Assembly (NCBI RefSeq): GCF_029952525.1
Contig: NZ_JASAOF010000016.1
Location: forward strand, 1-64,000
Source: Saccharopolyspora ipomoeae
Lineage (GTDB): Bacteria > Actinomycetota > Actinomycetes > Mycobacteriales > Pseudonocardiaceae
DNA: 64,000 nucleotides
Direction of reading: 5' to 3'
Part shown: piece by piece, positions 15,990 through 24,922 of the stretch
Layout: every line of letters begins with the position of its first letter
Numbering within the stretch: the stretch's first letter is position 1
Notes under the pieces: generated by a model
Told to the model about the DNA's origin: nothing
Databases searched by the model: none
The model's input: the letters and a program-made list of their open reading frames with translations, nothing else
Made by a program: the position numbers and the translations under genes

Positions 15990-17318
15990 TTGACGGTGTC
16001 GGCGTTGGCGGTGTTGTGCCTGCTGACGGCCGTGACGTTGGCCTTGGGATACGCGAACAAGGCGCGGTGCACCGGGCCGGAGTTCAACGAGTGGGGGCGG
16101 TCCGGCCCGGACTACCAGATGCGCTCCTACCGGGACGTCTGCTACTCGGACGTCCAGAACCTGTGGGTGGGCCGGGACATCGATCGGCACGTGTTCCCGT
16201 ACGTGCACGGCGGCATCGATCCGGACGGGTCGCTGTGGGGCGGGGTCGTGGAGTACCCGGTGCTGACCGGGGTGCTGATCTGGGCGGGCGCGTTCTTCGT
16301 GGACACCGACGCGGGGTTCCTGCTGTCGTCGGCGCTGCTGATGGCGCCGTTCGGGCTCGCGGTGGCGTGGTGGCTGGGCCGGTTGAGCCGGTGGCGGGCG
16401 CTGCTGTGGGCGCTCGGGCCGCCGCTGGTGCTGTACGCGTACCACAACTGGGACCTCCCGGTGGTGGCGAGCGCGGTGGCGGCGGTGTTCGTGATGCACC
16501 GCTGGCAGGCGTCGCTGGCGCGGCGGTCGACGGCGGCCGCGGTGCTGCTGGGGCTGGGTTTCGCGTTGAAGCTGTACCCGGCGATCTTCGTGCTGCCGCT
16601 GATGCTCCACGTGTTCACCGAGGGCGGCCGCGATTGGCGGGGCGCGCTGCGGGTGGCGGGTTCGGCGGCCGCGACGGGCGTGCTGGTGAACGTGCCGTTC
16701 GCGCTGGCGGGTTTCCAGGGTTGGGCGGCGTCGTTCGAGTTCCAGTCGCGGCGGCAGGTGGATCTGAGCACGAATTCCATCTGGTACTGGGGTTTTCGGC
16801 ACTGGACCGGTGACGAGGGCTTCCAGGACGCGATGGGGATCGTCTCGCCGGGCCTGATGCTGGTGTCGTTCGCGCTGGCGTGCTGGATCGGCTGGTTGCG
16901 CTACGAGAAGACCGGGACGTACCCGTGGGTGCAGGTGTCGGCGGCGATGCTGTGCGGGTTCCTGCTGCTGCACAAGGTGCACTCGCCGCAGTACACGTTG
17001 TGGTTGTTGCCGTTCTTCGTGCTGGTGCAGGTGCGCTGGGGCTGGATCGTGGCGTACCTGGTGGCGGATTTCGCGATGTGCGTCGGCATCTTCCGGTGGC
17101 TGTACCTGGGCAACGAGGGCGAGCCCAGCGGCATCCACGACGGTTTCACGGCTCAGGCCCTGATGATCGGTGTCTGGGGGCGGGCGGCGCTGCTGATCGG
17201 CCTGTTCGTGGCGTTCCTGGCGGCGCGCACGACGATCGAGGAGAGGACCGAGGTTTCAGGTGGGACCCCGCTCCGCCCCACCGAGCGGCGGAGTTACAGC
17301 TGGAACTCCGGTCGCTGA
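15990..17318 (+). CDS. GT87-type (DUF2029) polytopic membrane glycosyltransferase
   Basis: A protein of about 442 residues with some ten membrane helices. GT87 features include an early acidic loop (YSDVQNLWVGRDID, then VEYPVLTGVLIW), YAYHNWDLP, FALKLYPAIFVLPL and STNSIWYWGFRHW, as in polyprenyl-phosphomannose-dependent alpha-mannosyltransferases of actinobacterial cell envelopes. The specific acceptor is unknown. The start is unclear: TTG at 15990 is the only usual codon, but the good ribosome binding site GAGAGGAG lies before an in-frame ATC at 15972. A strong terminator follows. Confidence 0.85.
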   Translation: MTVSALAVLCLLTAVTLALGYANKARCTGPEFNEWGRSGPDYQMRSYRDVCYSDVQNLWVGRDIDRHVFPYVHGGIDPDGSLWGGVVEYPVLTGVLIWAGAFFVDTDAGFLLSSALLMAPFGLAVAWWLGRLSRWRALLWALGPPLVLYAYHNWDLPVVASAVAAVFVMHRWQASLARRSTAAAVLLGLGFALKLYPAIFVLPLMLHVFTEGGRDWRGALRVAGSAAATGVLVNVPFALAGFQGWAASFEFQSRRQVDLSTNSIWYWGFRHWTGDEGFQDAMGIVSPGLMLVSFALACWIGWLRYEKTGTYPWVQVSAAMLCGFLLLHKVHSPQYTLWLLPFFVLVQVRWGWIVAYLVADFAMCVGIFRWLYLGNEGEPSGIHDGFTAQALMIGVWGRAALLIGLFVAFLAARTTIEERTEVSGGTPLRPTERRSYSWNSGR

Positions 17319-17321
17319 GCA

Positions 17322-17364
17322 CGAGAGGGGACCCGCGACCACTGCGGTCGCGGGTCCCCTCTCG
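17322..17364. terminator. Bidirectional hairpin terminator
   Basis: Perfect 19-bp stem (17322-17340 and 17346-17364; outer CGAGAGGGGACCC) with a five-base loop, between the convergent ends of the glycosyltransferase and acyl-CoA dehydrogenase genes. Confidence 0.9.
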
Positions 17365-17378
17365 TTGCGGGGTCCGGA

Positions 17379-19220
17379 TCAGAAGACGGACTCGTCGAGC
17401 TCCATGAGGGAGTTGTCGGCGGCCTCGATGATCTTGCGGCGGCCGGTGAGCTCGGGCAGGACGTTCTTGGCGAAGAAGCGGGCGACCGCGACCTTGCCCT
17501 GGTAGAACGCCTCGTCCTTGCCGGCACCGGCGTCGAGGGCGGCGAGCGCGATCTCGGCCTGCTGCAGCAGCTTCCAGCCGATGAGCAGGTCACCGACGGA
17601 CATCAGGAACGAGACGGCGTGCTGGCCGACCTTGTAGATGTTCTTGATGTCCTCCTGCGCGGAGGTCAGGAACTCGAACAGCGTGCCGAGCTGGCCCTGG
17701 ACGTCGCCGAGGGCGCGGGTGAGGAGCTCGCGCTCCTCCTTGAGGCGCTCGTCGGCGTCGGAGTTCTCCAGCGTCTTCTGGATCTCGGCGGCGACGTGGC
17801 CGATCGCGGCGCCCTTGTTGCGGACGATCTTGCGGAAGAAGAAGTCCTGCGCCTGGATCGCGGTGGTGCCCTCGTAGAGGCTGTCGATCTTGGCGTCGCG
17901 GATGTACTGCTCGATCGGGTAGTCCTGCAGGAAGCCGGAGCCGCCGAGGGTCTGCAGCGAGTGCGTGAGCATCTCGTAGGCACGCTCGGAGCCGACGCCC
18001 TTGACGATGGGCAGCAGCAGGTCGTTGACGGCCTCGGCGAGGCTGACGTCGCTGCCGTCGTGCTGGCCCTGGGCGATCTGGTCCTGGTAGTCCGCGGTGT
18101 AGAGGTAGATGGCGCGCAGGCCTTCTGCGTAGGCCTTCTGCAGCATCAGAGCGCGGCGCACGTCGGGGTGGTTGGTGATGGTGACGCGCGGGGCGGTCTT
18201 GTCGGTGCTGCGGGTGAGGTCGGCGCCCTGCACGCGCTCCTTGGCGTAGTCGAGCGCGTTGAGGTAGCCGGTGGACAGCGTGGCGATGGCCTTGGTGCCG
18301 ACCATCATCCGCGCGTACTCGATGACCTGGAACATCTGCGCGATGCCGTCGTGGACGTCGCCGAGCAGCCAGCCCTTGGCGGGGGTGCCGTGCTGGCCGA
18401 AGGTGACCTCGCAGGTGGCGGAGGCGTTGATGCCCATCTTGTGCTCGACGTTGGTGACGTAGACGCCGTTGCGCTCGCCGGGCTCACCGGTCTCGCCGTC
18501 GAAGTGGTACTTCGGCAGCAGGAACAGGCTCAGGCCCTTGGTGCCGGGCTTGGACTCGATGCCGGGTCCCTCGGGGCGGGCGAGCACCAGGTGCATGATG
18601 TTCTCGGTCATGTCCTGGTCGGCGGAGGTGATGAACCGCTTCACGCCGTCGAGGTGCCAGGTGCCGTCCTCCTGCAGGACCGCCTTGGTGCGGCCGGAGC
18701 CGACGTCGGAGCCCGCGTCGGGCTCGGTGAGGACCATCGTGGCGCCCCAGCCGCGCTCGATCATGAGCTCGGCCCACTTCTTCTGCTCCTCGGTGCCGTT
18801 CTTCCAGAGGATCGTCGCGAAGTTGGGGCCCGCCATGTACATGTAGATCGGCGGGTTGGCGCCGAGGATCAGCTCGGCGGCGGACCAGGTGACGGTCGGC
18901 GGGATGCCGTAGCCGCCCAGCTCGTCCGGGAGGCCGAGTCGCCACCACTCACCGTCCATGACGGCCTGGTAGGACTTCTTGAACGCCTCGGGGAGGGTGA
19001 CCGAGTGGGTGGCCGGGTCGAAGTGGGCGCCCTTGCGGTCGCCTTCGACGAAGGAGTCGGCGAGCGGGCCGGTGGCCAGGTCGTTGAGTTCGGAAAGCAC
19101 GCCGCGAACGGTGTCCTGGTCGGACTGCTCGAAGGCGCCCTTGCCCAGTCGGTCCTGCACCTTGAGGACCTCGAACAGGTTGAATTCGAGGTCTCGGACG
19201 TTGCTCTTGTAGTGGCCCAT
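17379..19220 (-). CDS. fadE5: Acyl-CoA dehydrogenase, FadE5 type
   Basis: A 613-residue FAD enzyme catalysing the first step of beta-oxidation. Length and start ([18 protein letters not shown]) match mycobacterial FadE5, a broad-chain-length enzyme with an extra C-terminal domain. Visible parts are [19 protein letters not shown], the substrate/FAD motif [30 protein letters not shown], and [30 protein letters not shown] with the catalytic glutamate region. Electrons go to ETF. The open frame extends upstream, but the ATG at 19220 is the family start and has AGGGAG before it. It is divergent from an ABC exporter. Confidence 0.93.
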   Translation of the reverse strand: MGHYKSNVRDLEFNLFEVLKVQDRLGKGAFEQSDQDTVRGVLSELNDLATGPLADSFVEGDRKGAHFDPATHSVTLPEAFKKSYQAVMDGEWWRLGLPDELGGYGIPPTVTWSAAELILGANPPIYMYMAGPNFATILWKNGTEEQKKWAELMIERGWGATMVLTEPDAGSDVGSGRTKAVLQEDGTWHLDGVKRFITSADQDMTENIMHLVLARPEGPGIESKPGTKGLSLFLLPKYHFDGETGEPGERNGVYVTNVEHKMGINASATCEVTFGQHGTPAKGWLLGDVHDGIAQMFQVIEYARMMVGTKAIATLSTGYLNALDYAKERVQGADLTRSTDKTAPRVTITNHPDVRRALMLQKAYAEGLRAIYLYTADYQDQIAQGQHDGSDVSLAEAVNDLLLPIVKGVGSERAYEMLTHSLQTLGGSGFLQDYPIEQYIRDAKIDSLYEGTTAIQAQDFFFRKIVRNKGAAIGHVAAEIQKTLENSDADERLKEERELLTRALGDVQGQLGTLFEFLTSAQEDIKNIYKVGQHAVSFLMSVGDLLIGWKLLQQAEIALAALDAGAGKDEAFYQGKVAVARFFAKNVLPELTGRRKIIEAADNSLMELDESVF

Positions 19221-19277
19221 CGAAGGCTCCCTCTTGCGCGCTGCTGCGGGTGGGCCCGGCACCGAGCCCTTACTCGT

Positions 19278-19308
19278 CGGTAACAAGAGGGTATTACCTG
19301 GCGGTAAC
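19278..19308. promoter_or_regulatory. Repeated CGGTAAC motif in the fadE5 upstream region
   Basis: Two CGGTAAC units (19278-19284 and 19302-19308), 24 bases apart, flank GGTATTACC in the gap between fadE5 and the exporter genes. The region is AT-richer than its surroundings. A TetR- or similar repressor site is possible; this is weak inference. Confidence 0.25.
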
Positions 19309-19460
19309 TTCTGTCGAGGCGACCTGGGCCACCCTCCCCGCGCACCCCTGCTGACCTGCGTTCCCGTCCGCAAAAACCCCTCGGCCGGGGAAAATTCGGA
19401 AGCGCTCCGTCACCCCCGCGACCTACAGTGGCCGAACCGGACTTCACGCTGGGGGTTGAG

Positions 19461-20435
19461 ATGGTTGCGGTGCGTGCGGAAGCGCTGGTGAAGAGCTTCG
19501 GATCGACCCGCGCCCTGAACGGGATCGACCTGGAGGTCCCGCGCGGGGAGGTGCTCGGCCTGCTCGGACCCAACGGCGCGGGCAAGACGACCGCGGTCCG
19601 CATCCTGACCACGCTGTTGCGGCCGGACTCGGGGCGGGCGTTCGTGGCCGGGCACGACGTGCTCGCCGACCCGCACGCGGTGCGGCGCTCGATCGGGCTG
19701 TCCGGGCAGTACGCGGCCGTCGACGAGAACCTCACCGGCTTCGAGAACCTGCACATGGTCGGTCGCCTCTACGGGATGTCCCGCGCGAAGGCCTCGGCGC
19801 GGGCGCGGCAGCTCATCGACCGGTTCAACCTCGACGAGGCCGCGGACCGGCCGTCGAAGGGCTACTCCGGCGGCATGCGGCGACGACTCGACCTGGCCGG
19901 TGCGCTGGTCGCCTCGCCGACCGTGGTGATCCTCGACGAACCCACCACCGGGCTCGACCCGCGCGGCCGGCTCGACACCTGGGCGGTCATCGGCGAGCTC
20001 GTCGCCGACGGCACCACGGTCCTGCTGACCACCCAGTACCTGGAGGAGGCCGACCAGCTCGCCGACTCGATCGCGGTCATCGACCGCGGCCGGGTGATCG
20101 CCAGCGGCACCGCCGACCAGCTCAAGTCCCGGGTCGGCGGCGAATGCCTGGAGCTCGTCGCCGCCGACGCGGCCGACCTGCCGGTGGTGGCGCGGGTGCT
20201 GCACGAGGTCGGCACCGCCGAACCGCAGGTGGAGAACTCGCTGCGGCGGGTCAGCGTGCCGGTCGAGGCTGGCCCGAAAGCGCTGATCGAGGCGCTGCGG
20301 CGGCTCGACGCCGAGAACGTCGGGGTCAACGACGTCGGCCTGCACCGGCCGACGCTGGACGACGTGTTCCTGGGGCTGACCGGGCGGCACGCCGAGGCCC
20401 CTCACGCGGAGGACTCCGAGGAGGAGCGGGCATGA
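19461..20435 (+). CDS. ABC exporter ATP-binding protein, DrrA family
   Basis: A 324-residue ATPase. Walker A is GPNGAGKTT, the Q-loop region is SGQYAAVDENLTG, the signature is YSGGMRRRLDLAGALV, Walker B is VVILDEPTTGLDPRGR, and the C-terminal DrrA-type extension follows. The Q-loop and signature are typical of daunorubicin-resistance-type exporters, which expel lipophilic drugs or lipids with a single-type permease. The ATG at 19461 follows GGGGGTTGAG. The stop overlaps the permease start (ATGA). Substrate unknown. Confidence 0.9.
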   Translation: MVAVRAEALVKSFGSTRALNGIDLEVPRGEVLGLLGPNGAGKTTAVRILTTLLRPDSGRAFVAGHDVLADPHAVRRSIGLSGQYAAVDENLTGFENLHMVGRLYGMSRAKASARARQLIDRFNLDEAADRPSKGYSGGMRRRLDLAGALVASPTVVILDEPTTGLDPRGRLDTWAVIGELVADGTTVLLTTQYLEEADQLADSIAVIDRGRVIASGTADQLKSRVGGECLELVAADAADLPVVARVLHEVGTAEPQVENSLRRVSVPVEAGPKALIEALRRLDAENVGVNDVGLHRPTLDDVFLGLTGRHAEAPHAEDSEEERA

Positions 20436-21232
20436 ACGCGCTGGCGGCGAGCGTCCGCGACAGCAACGTCGTGGCCTGGCGGAACCTGATGAACATCAAG
20501 CGCAACCCCGACCTGCTGCTGGCGGGCACGGCGCAGCCGATCATGTTCGTGCTGATGTTCGCCTACGTCTTCGGCGGCAGCCTCGGCGGCGGCGCCTACC
20601 GGGAGTTCCTGATCGCCGGGATCTTCGTGCAGACGGTGGCGTTCAACAGCGCGTTCACCGTGATCGGCCTGGCCAACGACCTGCAGAAGGGCATGATGGA
20701 CCGCTTCCGGTCGCTGCCCATGTCGCGGGTCGCGGTGCTGCTCGGGCGCACCACCTCGGACCTGCTGGTCAGCGTGCTGACCGTGGTGATCATGTCGCTG
20801 TGCGGGCTGATCGTGGGCTGGCGGATCCGCGGCGACCTGCTCGACGCCGCGCTGGCGTTCGGTCTCCTGCTGCTGTTCTCGTTCGCGATGTCGTGGGTGG
20901 GGGCGTTCATCGGGCTGGTGGCGCGCAGCGTCGAGGTCGCCCAGAGCGCGGGCCTGCTGTGGATGTTCCCGGTGACCTTCGTGTCCTCGGCGTTCGTGCC
21001 CGCCGAGTCGATGCCGGGGCCGCTGCGGGTCTTCGCGGAGTGGAACCCGATCACGGTGTACTCCGACGCGTTGCGGGAGCTGTTCGGCAACCCGGTGCGG
21101 GTGACCGGCCCACCACCGGACAGCTGGCCGGCCCAGCACGCGGTCCTGTACTCGGTGGTATCGGCGCTGGTGATCCTCGCGGTCTTCATCCCGCTGGCGG
21201 TGGCTCGCTACCGCCGCGTGGCGAGTCGGTGA
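20432..21232 (+). CDS. ABC-2 type permease, DrrB family
   Basis: A 266-residue membrane protein with six helices and the ABC-2 layout: RNLMNIKRNPDLLLAGTAQP, GIFVQTVAFNSAFTVIGLAND, MMDRFRSLPMSRVAVLLGR, GLVARSVEVAQSAGLLWMFP and FVSSAFVPAESMPGPLR. It forms the membrane part of the exporter whose ATPase gene overlaps it by four bases (ATGA), with GAGGAG before the start. DrrB relatives export antibiotics or lipids; no biosynthetic cluster is nearby, so the substrate cannot be guessed. Confidence 0.9.
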   Translation: MNALAASVRDSNVVAWRNLMNIKRNPDLLLAGTAQPIMFVLMFAYVFGGSLGGGAYREFLIAGIFVQTVAFNSAFTVIGLANDLQKGMMDRFRSLPMSRVAVLLGRTTSDLLVSVLTVVIMSLCGLIVGWRIRGDLLDAALAFGLLLLFSFAMSWVGAFIGLVARSVEVAQSAGLLWMFPVTFVSSAFVPAESMPGPLRVFAEWNPITVYSDALRELFGNPVRVTGPPPDSWPAQHAVLYSVVSALVILAVFIPLAVARYRRVASR

Positions 21233-21428
21233 CGGCCCCTCCACGATGGTCCACAAGGGACTCTCGTTAGTGCGCGGCGATAACATTTCCGCTGCTGGGA
21301 AGCGCTTTGGAGTTCACTCCTTGGTGTGAACGAGCCCGGACTCGCGCGGTGGTTGAGCGGAACCGGGCCGATCAGCCCGCACTATCTGCCCGTCTCCGAG
21401 AAAGGCACCACGGACCGCGAGGTGGGTT

Positions 21429-21998
21429 ATGCGCCGAACGAACGTCAAATACGCCGCAGCAGTGATCGCTTGCACCGGTGCCCTGCTCGCCGGGTGCGCG
21501 GGCGGCCCCGAAGGCGGGTCGGGCATGCCGCCTCAGCAGGGCCAGGAAGGCCAGCAGCCCGGCGGCGCAGGCCAGGGCGGCGAGGCCCAGGGCGGGGAGC
21601 AGACCCCGGGCGGCATGGGTGCCGGTGAGCAGGGCGGCGACGCGGCCCAGGCCAAGACCGAGCTGCAGGGCAAGCTCGACCAGCTCGCCCAGAGCACGCC
21701 GATCACCTTCGACCCGGACAGCAGCGAGCTCAACGACCAGGGCAAGCAGACGGTCACCCAGGTCGCGGACCTGCTCAAGAGCGCTCCGCAGGAGCTGAAG
21801 TTCACGGTGTCGGGCTTCACCGCGTCGGGCACCAACTCGGACCAGGACAGCCAGCAGCTGTCGCAGGCGCGCGCCCAGGCGGTCGCCGATCAGCTGGCGC
21901 AGGCCGGTATCGGTGCCGACCGGCTGCAGGTGTCCGGTCAGGGCGACGCGGGCGGCGACCCCGCCTCGTCCCGCAAGGTCGAGGTCAAGGTCCAGTAA
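21429..21998 (+). CDS. OmpA/MotB-domain lipoprotein
   Basis: A 189-residue lipoprotein. The lipobox LLAGC puts the lipidated cysteine at residue 23. A Gly/Gln/Glu-rich low-complexity linker (about 24-75) follows, then an OmpA-like C-terminal domain: ITFDPDSSELNDQGKQTVTQ, FTVSGFTASGTNSDQDSQQLS, RAQAVADQLAQAGI, VSGQGDAGG. Such domains bind peptidoglycan, so the protein probably links membrane and wall. An ATG lies at 21429. A perfect palindrome follows the stop by ten bases. Confidence 0.85.
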   Translation: MRRTNVKYAAAVIACTGALLAGCAGGPEGGSGMPPQQGQEGQQPGGAGQGGEAQGGEQTPGGMGAGEQGGDAAQAKTELQGKLDQLAQSTPITFDPDSSELNDQGKQTVTQVADLLKSAPQELKFTVSGFTASGTNSDQDSQQLSQARAQAVADQLAQAGIGADRLQVSGQGDAGGDPASSRKVEVKVQ

Positions 21999-22007
21999 TC
22001 ACCTCCG

Positions 22008-22041
22008 GGGTGGGGAAGTTTTCATGAAAACTTCCCCACCC
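22008..22041. repeat. Perfect 34-bp palindrome, repeat family 4 copy A
   Basis: Both halves are 17 bases (outer GGGTGGGG, inner AAGTTTTCA), with no loop, ten bases after the lipoprotein stop. A shorter copy with the same core GAAGTTTTCATGAAAAC occurs at 50063-50086. It may serve as a terminator; as DNA it could be a protein site. Confidence 0.8.
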
Positions 22042-22118
22042 GTGAGACCTCGGTCGCGAACGGACCTGGTCAGGCACCCGGACCGGTACCCTCGGCGAGG
22101 ATGGTCACGGAGGTGTCG

Positions 22119-22568
22119 ATGGCTTCTTCCGCCGAGACGCGGACGGTCTCCGCGCCCGCGCGCGGCAAGCCGGCCTCCGCCGTTCCCCTCGACCTGCTGG
22201 CCGCGGTCGCCGCCGGTGGCGCGCTCGGGTCGGTGCTGCGCTACGGCGCCGGCCTGATCTGGCCAGGGCCGACGTCGACGTTCCTGGTCAACGTCCTGGG
22301 CTGCCTGGCCATCGGCGTGCTGATGTGCGTGATCACCGAGCTGATCACCCCGCACCGGATGCTGCGGCCCTTCCTCGGCGTGGGCGTGCTGGGCGGGTTC
22401 ACCACCTTCTCCACCTACGTCACCGACGCGCTGCGGCTGGCCGTGACTGCGCCACTGGCCGCGCTCGGATACCTGCTGGGCACGGTCCTGTGCTGCCTGA
22501 TCGCCGTGTTCGTCGGCGTGGCCGCGACGCGAGCGCTGGCGCGCGGGGTGCGGCGGGAGGCGTCGTGA
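22119..22568 (+). CDS. crcB1: Fluoride channel subunit CrcB/Fluc (first of pair)
   Basis: A 149-residue membrane protein with four helices and Fluc signatures: GGALGSVLRYG, FLVNVLGCLAIGVLM, and GVLGGFTTFSTYVTDALRL, whose Asn, Phe and Thr-Thr-Phe-Ser residues line the fluoride pore. The ATG at 22119 is chosen because GGAGG lies five bases before it; an upstream ATG at 22101 lacks one. The stop overlaps the start of the second crcB by GTGA, so the two halves should form a heterodimeric channel that exports fluoride. Confidence 0.92.
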   Translation: MASSAETRTVSAPARGKPASAVPLDLLAAVAAGGALGSVLRYGAGLIWPGPTSTFLVNVLGCLAIGVLMCVITELITPHRMLRPFLGVGVLGGFTTFSTYVTDALRLAVTAPLAALGYLLGTVLCCLIAVFVGVAATRALARGVRREAS

Positions 22569-22939
22569 CGGTCCTGCTCGTCGCGTTCGGCGGCGCCACC
22601 GGGGCGAGCCTGCGCTTCCTGACCGACCGCTGGGTGCAGGCGCGCCACGAGACCGGCTTCCCGTGGGGAACGCTGGTGGTCAACGCGGTCGGCTCGCTGC
22701 TCCTCGGGTTCCTCGCCGGGGCGGCCCTGTTCGGCGCACCGCTGCCGGTGCTGCAGACCGCGGTGGGCGTGGGGTTGTGCGGCGCGCTGACGACCTTCAG
22801 CACCTTCGGCTACGAGACCGTGCGCCTGCTGACCGGCGGCGCTCGGCTGCTGGGGCTGCTCAACGTGGTGGGATCGGTGCTGGTCGGGCTCGGTTCGGGT
22901 CTGCTCGGCGTGCTGCTGGCCGCCGCGCTCTGGCACTGA
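22565..22939 (+). CDS. crcB2: Fluoride channel subunit CrcB/Fluc (second of pair)
   Basis: A 124-residue, four-helix Fluc protein: VAFGGATGASLRFLTDRW, GTLVVNAVGSLLLGFLAG, and GLCGALTTFSTFGYETVRLL with the conserved pore residues. It starts with GTG at 22565, overlapping the stop of the first crcB (GTGA). Paired, divergent crcB genes usually encode a heterodimer with opposite topology. I looked for a fluoride riboswitch before the pair and could not find the consensus. Confidence 0.92.
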   Translation: MTVLLVAFGGATGASLRFLTDRWVQARHETGFPWGTLVVNAVGSLLLGFLAGAALFGAPLPVLQTAVGVGLCGALTTFSTFGYETVRLLTGGARLLGLLNVVGSVLVGLGSGLLGVLLAAALWH

Positions 22940-23061
22940 GCCTCACCCCATCGGGGGATCACGACACGAGTGCACGACCTTGCTCGCGCTCCCGGGTTCG
23001 CCGTGGATCGGTCTCTAACCTGTGGGCACGAGATCCGCACACGTGAGCGAACGGGGTCCCC

Positions 23062-24795
23062 ATGCGCACCGTCTTCATCCACGGCGAGCAGGAACGTTTC
23101 GACGAGACCTGCGCCGAACTGATCAACCGCTTCACCGGCCGACACCCCGAGCTCGATGCGGCGGAGGTGGTCGAGCTGCTGCTGGACGACAAGTTCCTCG
23201 CCGACGGCATGCTGGCGCACTGGAGCGAGGAGGACGTGGTCCGCGTCCTGACCGAGGTCGTGCCGAGGCGTGCGGTGCTGACCGAGGACTGGTCGTCGGT
23301 CCCGGCCGTGCTGCACCGCTGGGTCGACTTCCTCGCCGAGGAGCGGCTGCTGACCTCGACCGATGCGACCTCCGAGCTGCACGAGGTGATCGACGCTACC
23401 GTCCCGGCCTACCTGACGGCGATGGCCGATCCGGGCGAGTGGGGCTCGGAGAAGTTCTGGACGACCACGATGCGCGAGCTGGGCGTCGACGACTCCGACG
23501 ACGCCGCGGTGGAGGCCTTCCACGAGGCGGTGGACGCCGGTGAGCTCGACGTCGACCAGGACACGGCCGACGAGATCACCGCGCGCGAGGCCGCCGAGCC
23601 GGAACCGCAGCCGAGGGTGTGGCTGAGCCCGGTGGAGCTGACCGAGTCCGAACCGCACCGCGCGATCGCGGCTCAGGCGCCGATCACGCAGCAGATCCGC
23701 ACCGTCTTGGAGCAGGCCTCGGACGGACCGGAGAAGCTGGCGGCCGCCCTGGGCGACGACGAGGGCACCGCCCGGCTGCTGCTGGAGTGGGCGCAGCGCG
23801 CGGGCCTGCTGCGGGTCACGGGTGAGCAGCTGGTGCCGACGCTGATCGCCGCTCCGGTGCTGGACGAGCCGGAGGTGCTGTGGACGAAGCTGTGGCAGAG
23901 CTTCGTGCTGCTCGACGACGCCTTCCGCGAGGACCTCGACGCGATCGACGCCGACACCGACGACGACCTGCTGCCGGAGCTGGTGCAGTCCGCGCTGAGC
24001 GTCCTCTACGCCGCGGGGGACGAGGTGCCGCTGGAGATCGTGGCCGCCACGGCCGCCGACGTGCTGGGCGCCGAGACCCCGGGGCCGGTGCTGGCCCTGG
24101 TGACGCGGATCGTGCGGCGGTGGGAGTCGATGGGTGCGCTGCGCACCCGCCCTGCCGGTGACGACGAGGAGCCGTTCGAGACGTTCGTCGAGCTGCAGCC
24201 CGCGGGCGTGTGGGCGGCGCGGGAGTCGTTGCGGGCGTTCGGTTTCCGCGTGCCGACCACCGAGGCGTTGCGGATGGCGCCTGCCGAGCTGGTGGTGCTG
24301 CTGTTCGCCGACGCCACGCCACCGGTGCAGCAGGCGCTGGCCGCGCACTGGATCGATCACCGGGGTTCGCAGCAGGCGGCGGAGGAGCTGACCGCGCTGC
24401 TGGAGCTGGTGGACGACCCGGCGGTCCGGCTTCCCGCGCTGGCGCTGCTGGAGGCGGCCGGCGAGGACGGGGTCGCGGCGGCGCGCGAGGTGGCCGACGA
24501 CCCGGTGTGCGGCGCGGCGGTGCGGGTGTGGCTGCAGGCCACGACCGACGAGCCGTTGGCGCGCGAGGGCGATCGGGTGCTGTTCAACGCCGACGTGATG
24601 GCGGTGTCGCTGGAGTCGGATCCGGCGCTGCTGGTCGGCGAGGTCGCCGAGCAGCCGCAGGAGGAGCAGCTGCAGCTGGTGGCGGATCTGGCCGCCAGCG
24701 GGCACTCGCACGCCGAGGCGCTGCTGGCGGCGCTGGCCGAGCACCACGAGGACGAGGAGGTCGCGGCGGCGGCGCGCAGCGCCCTGGATGCCTGA
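23062..24795 (+). CDS. Large acidic cytoplasmic protein of unknown function
   Basis: A 577-residue, strongly acidic protein without signal peptide or membrane span. The N-terminal third has alternating helices (FDETCAELINRFTGRHPEL, VVELLLDDKFLADGMLAHW); the C-terminal third has short repeated helix pairs rich in Ala, Glu and Leu (ALLELVDDPAVRLPALALLE, then AREVADDPVCGAAVRVWLQA) that look HEAT-like. I do not recognise the family. It is a single gene between crcB2 and an MFS gene. A scaffold role is only a guess from the repeats. Confidence 0.8.
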   Translation: MRTVFIHGEQERFDETCAELINRFTGRHPELDAAEVVELLLDDKFLADGMLAHWSEEDVVRVLTEVVPRRAVLTEDWSSVPAVLHRWVDFLAEERLLTSTDATSELHEVIDATVPAYLTAMADPGEWGSEKFWTTTMRELGVDDSDDAAVEAFHEAVDAGELDVDQDTADEITAREAAEPEPQPRVWLSPVELTESEPHRAIAAQAPITQQIRTVLEQASDGPEKLAAALGDDEGTARLLLEWAQRAGLLRVTGEQLVPTLIAAPVLDEPEVLWTKLWQSFVLLDDAFREDLDAIDADTDDDLLPELVQSALSVLYAAGDEVPLEIVAATAADVLGAETPGPVLALVTRIVRRWESMGALRTRPAGDDEEPFETFVELQPAGVWAARESLRAFGFRVPTTEALRMAPAELVVLLFADATPPVQQALAAHWIDHRGSQQAAEELTALLELVDDPAVRLPALALLEAAGEDGVAAAREVADDPVCGAAVRVWLQATTDEPLAREGDRVLFNADVMAVSLESDPALLVGEVAEQPQEEQLQLVADLAASGHSHAEALLAALAEHHEDEEVAAAARSALDA

Positions 24796-24827
24796 TTCGC
24801 GGTGACGCTGCTCATGTCCGTTTGTTC

Positions 24828-24849
24828 TGCTAACGAGAATTGTTTAGCA
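24828..24849. promoter_or_regulatory. AT-rich inverted repeat before the MFS gene
   Basis: TGCTAA and TTAGCA (24828-24833, 24844-24849) around a ten-base centre, in the AT-richest patch of this gap and 74 bases before the MFS start. It fits a promoter/operator; the protein is unknown. Confidence 0.35.
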
Positions 24850-24922
24850 TTGCGAACGAAATGACTTTTCCGAGCAGCCGCAACCGCAGCTGCGGACGCC
24901 GTTGATGAGGGGTGGCGTGGCG

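Noticed and set aside
17619..19283. A 554-codon open frame antisense to fadE5
   Set aside because: Composition is dominated by Val, Ala, Gly and Asp as the mirror of fadE5 codons; no domain is visible, whereas fadE5 is clear.
22042..22118. Fluoride riboswitch before crcB1
   Set aside because: The conserved crcB-motif bases and pseudoknot could not be found in the short leader.
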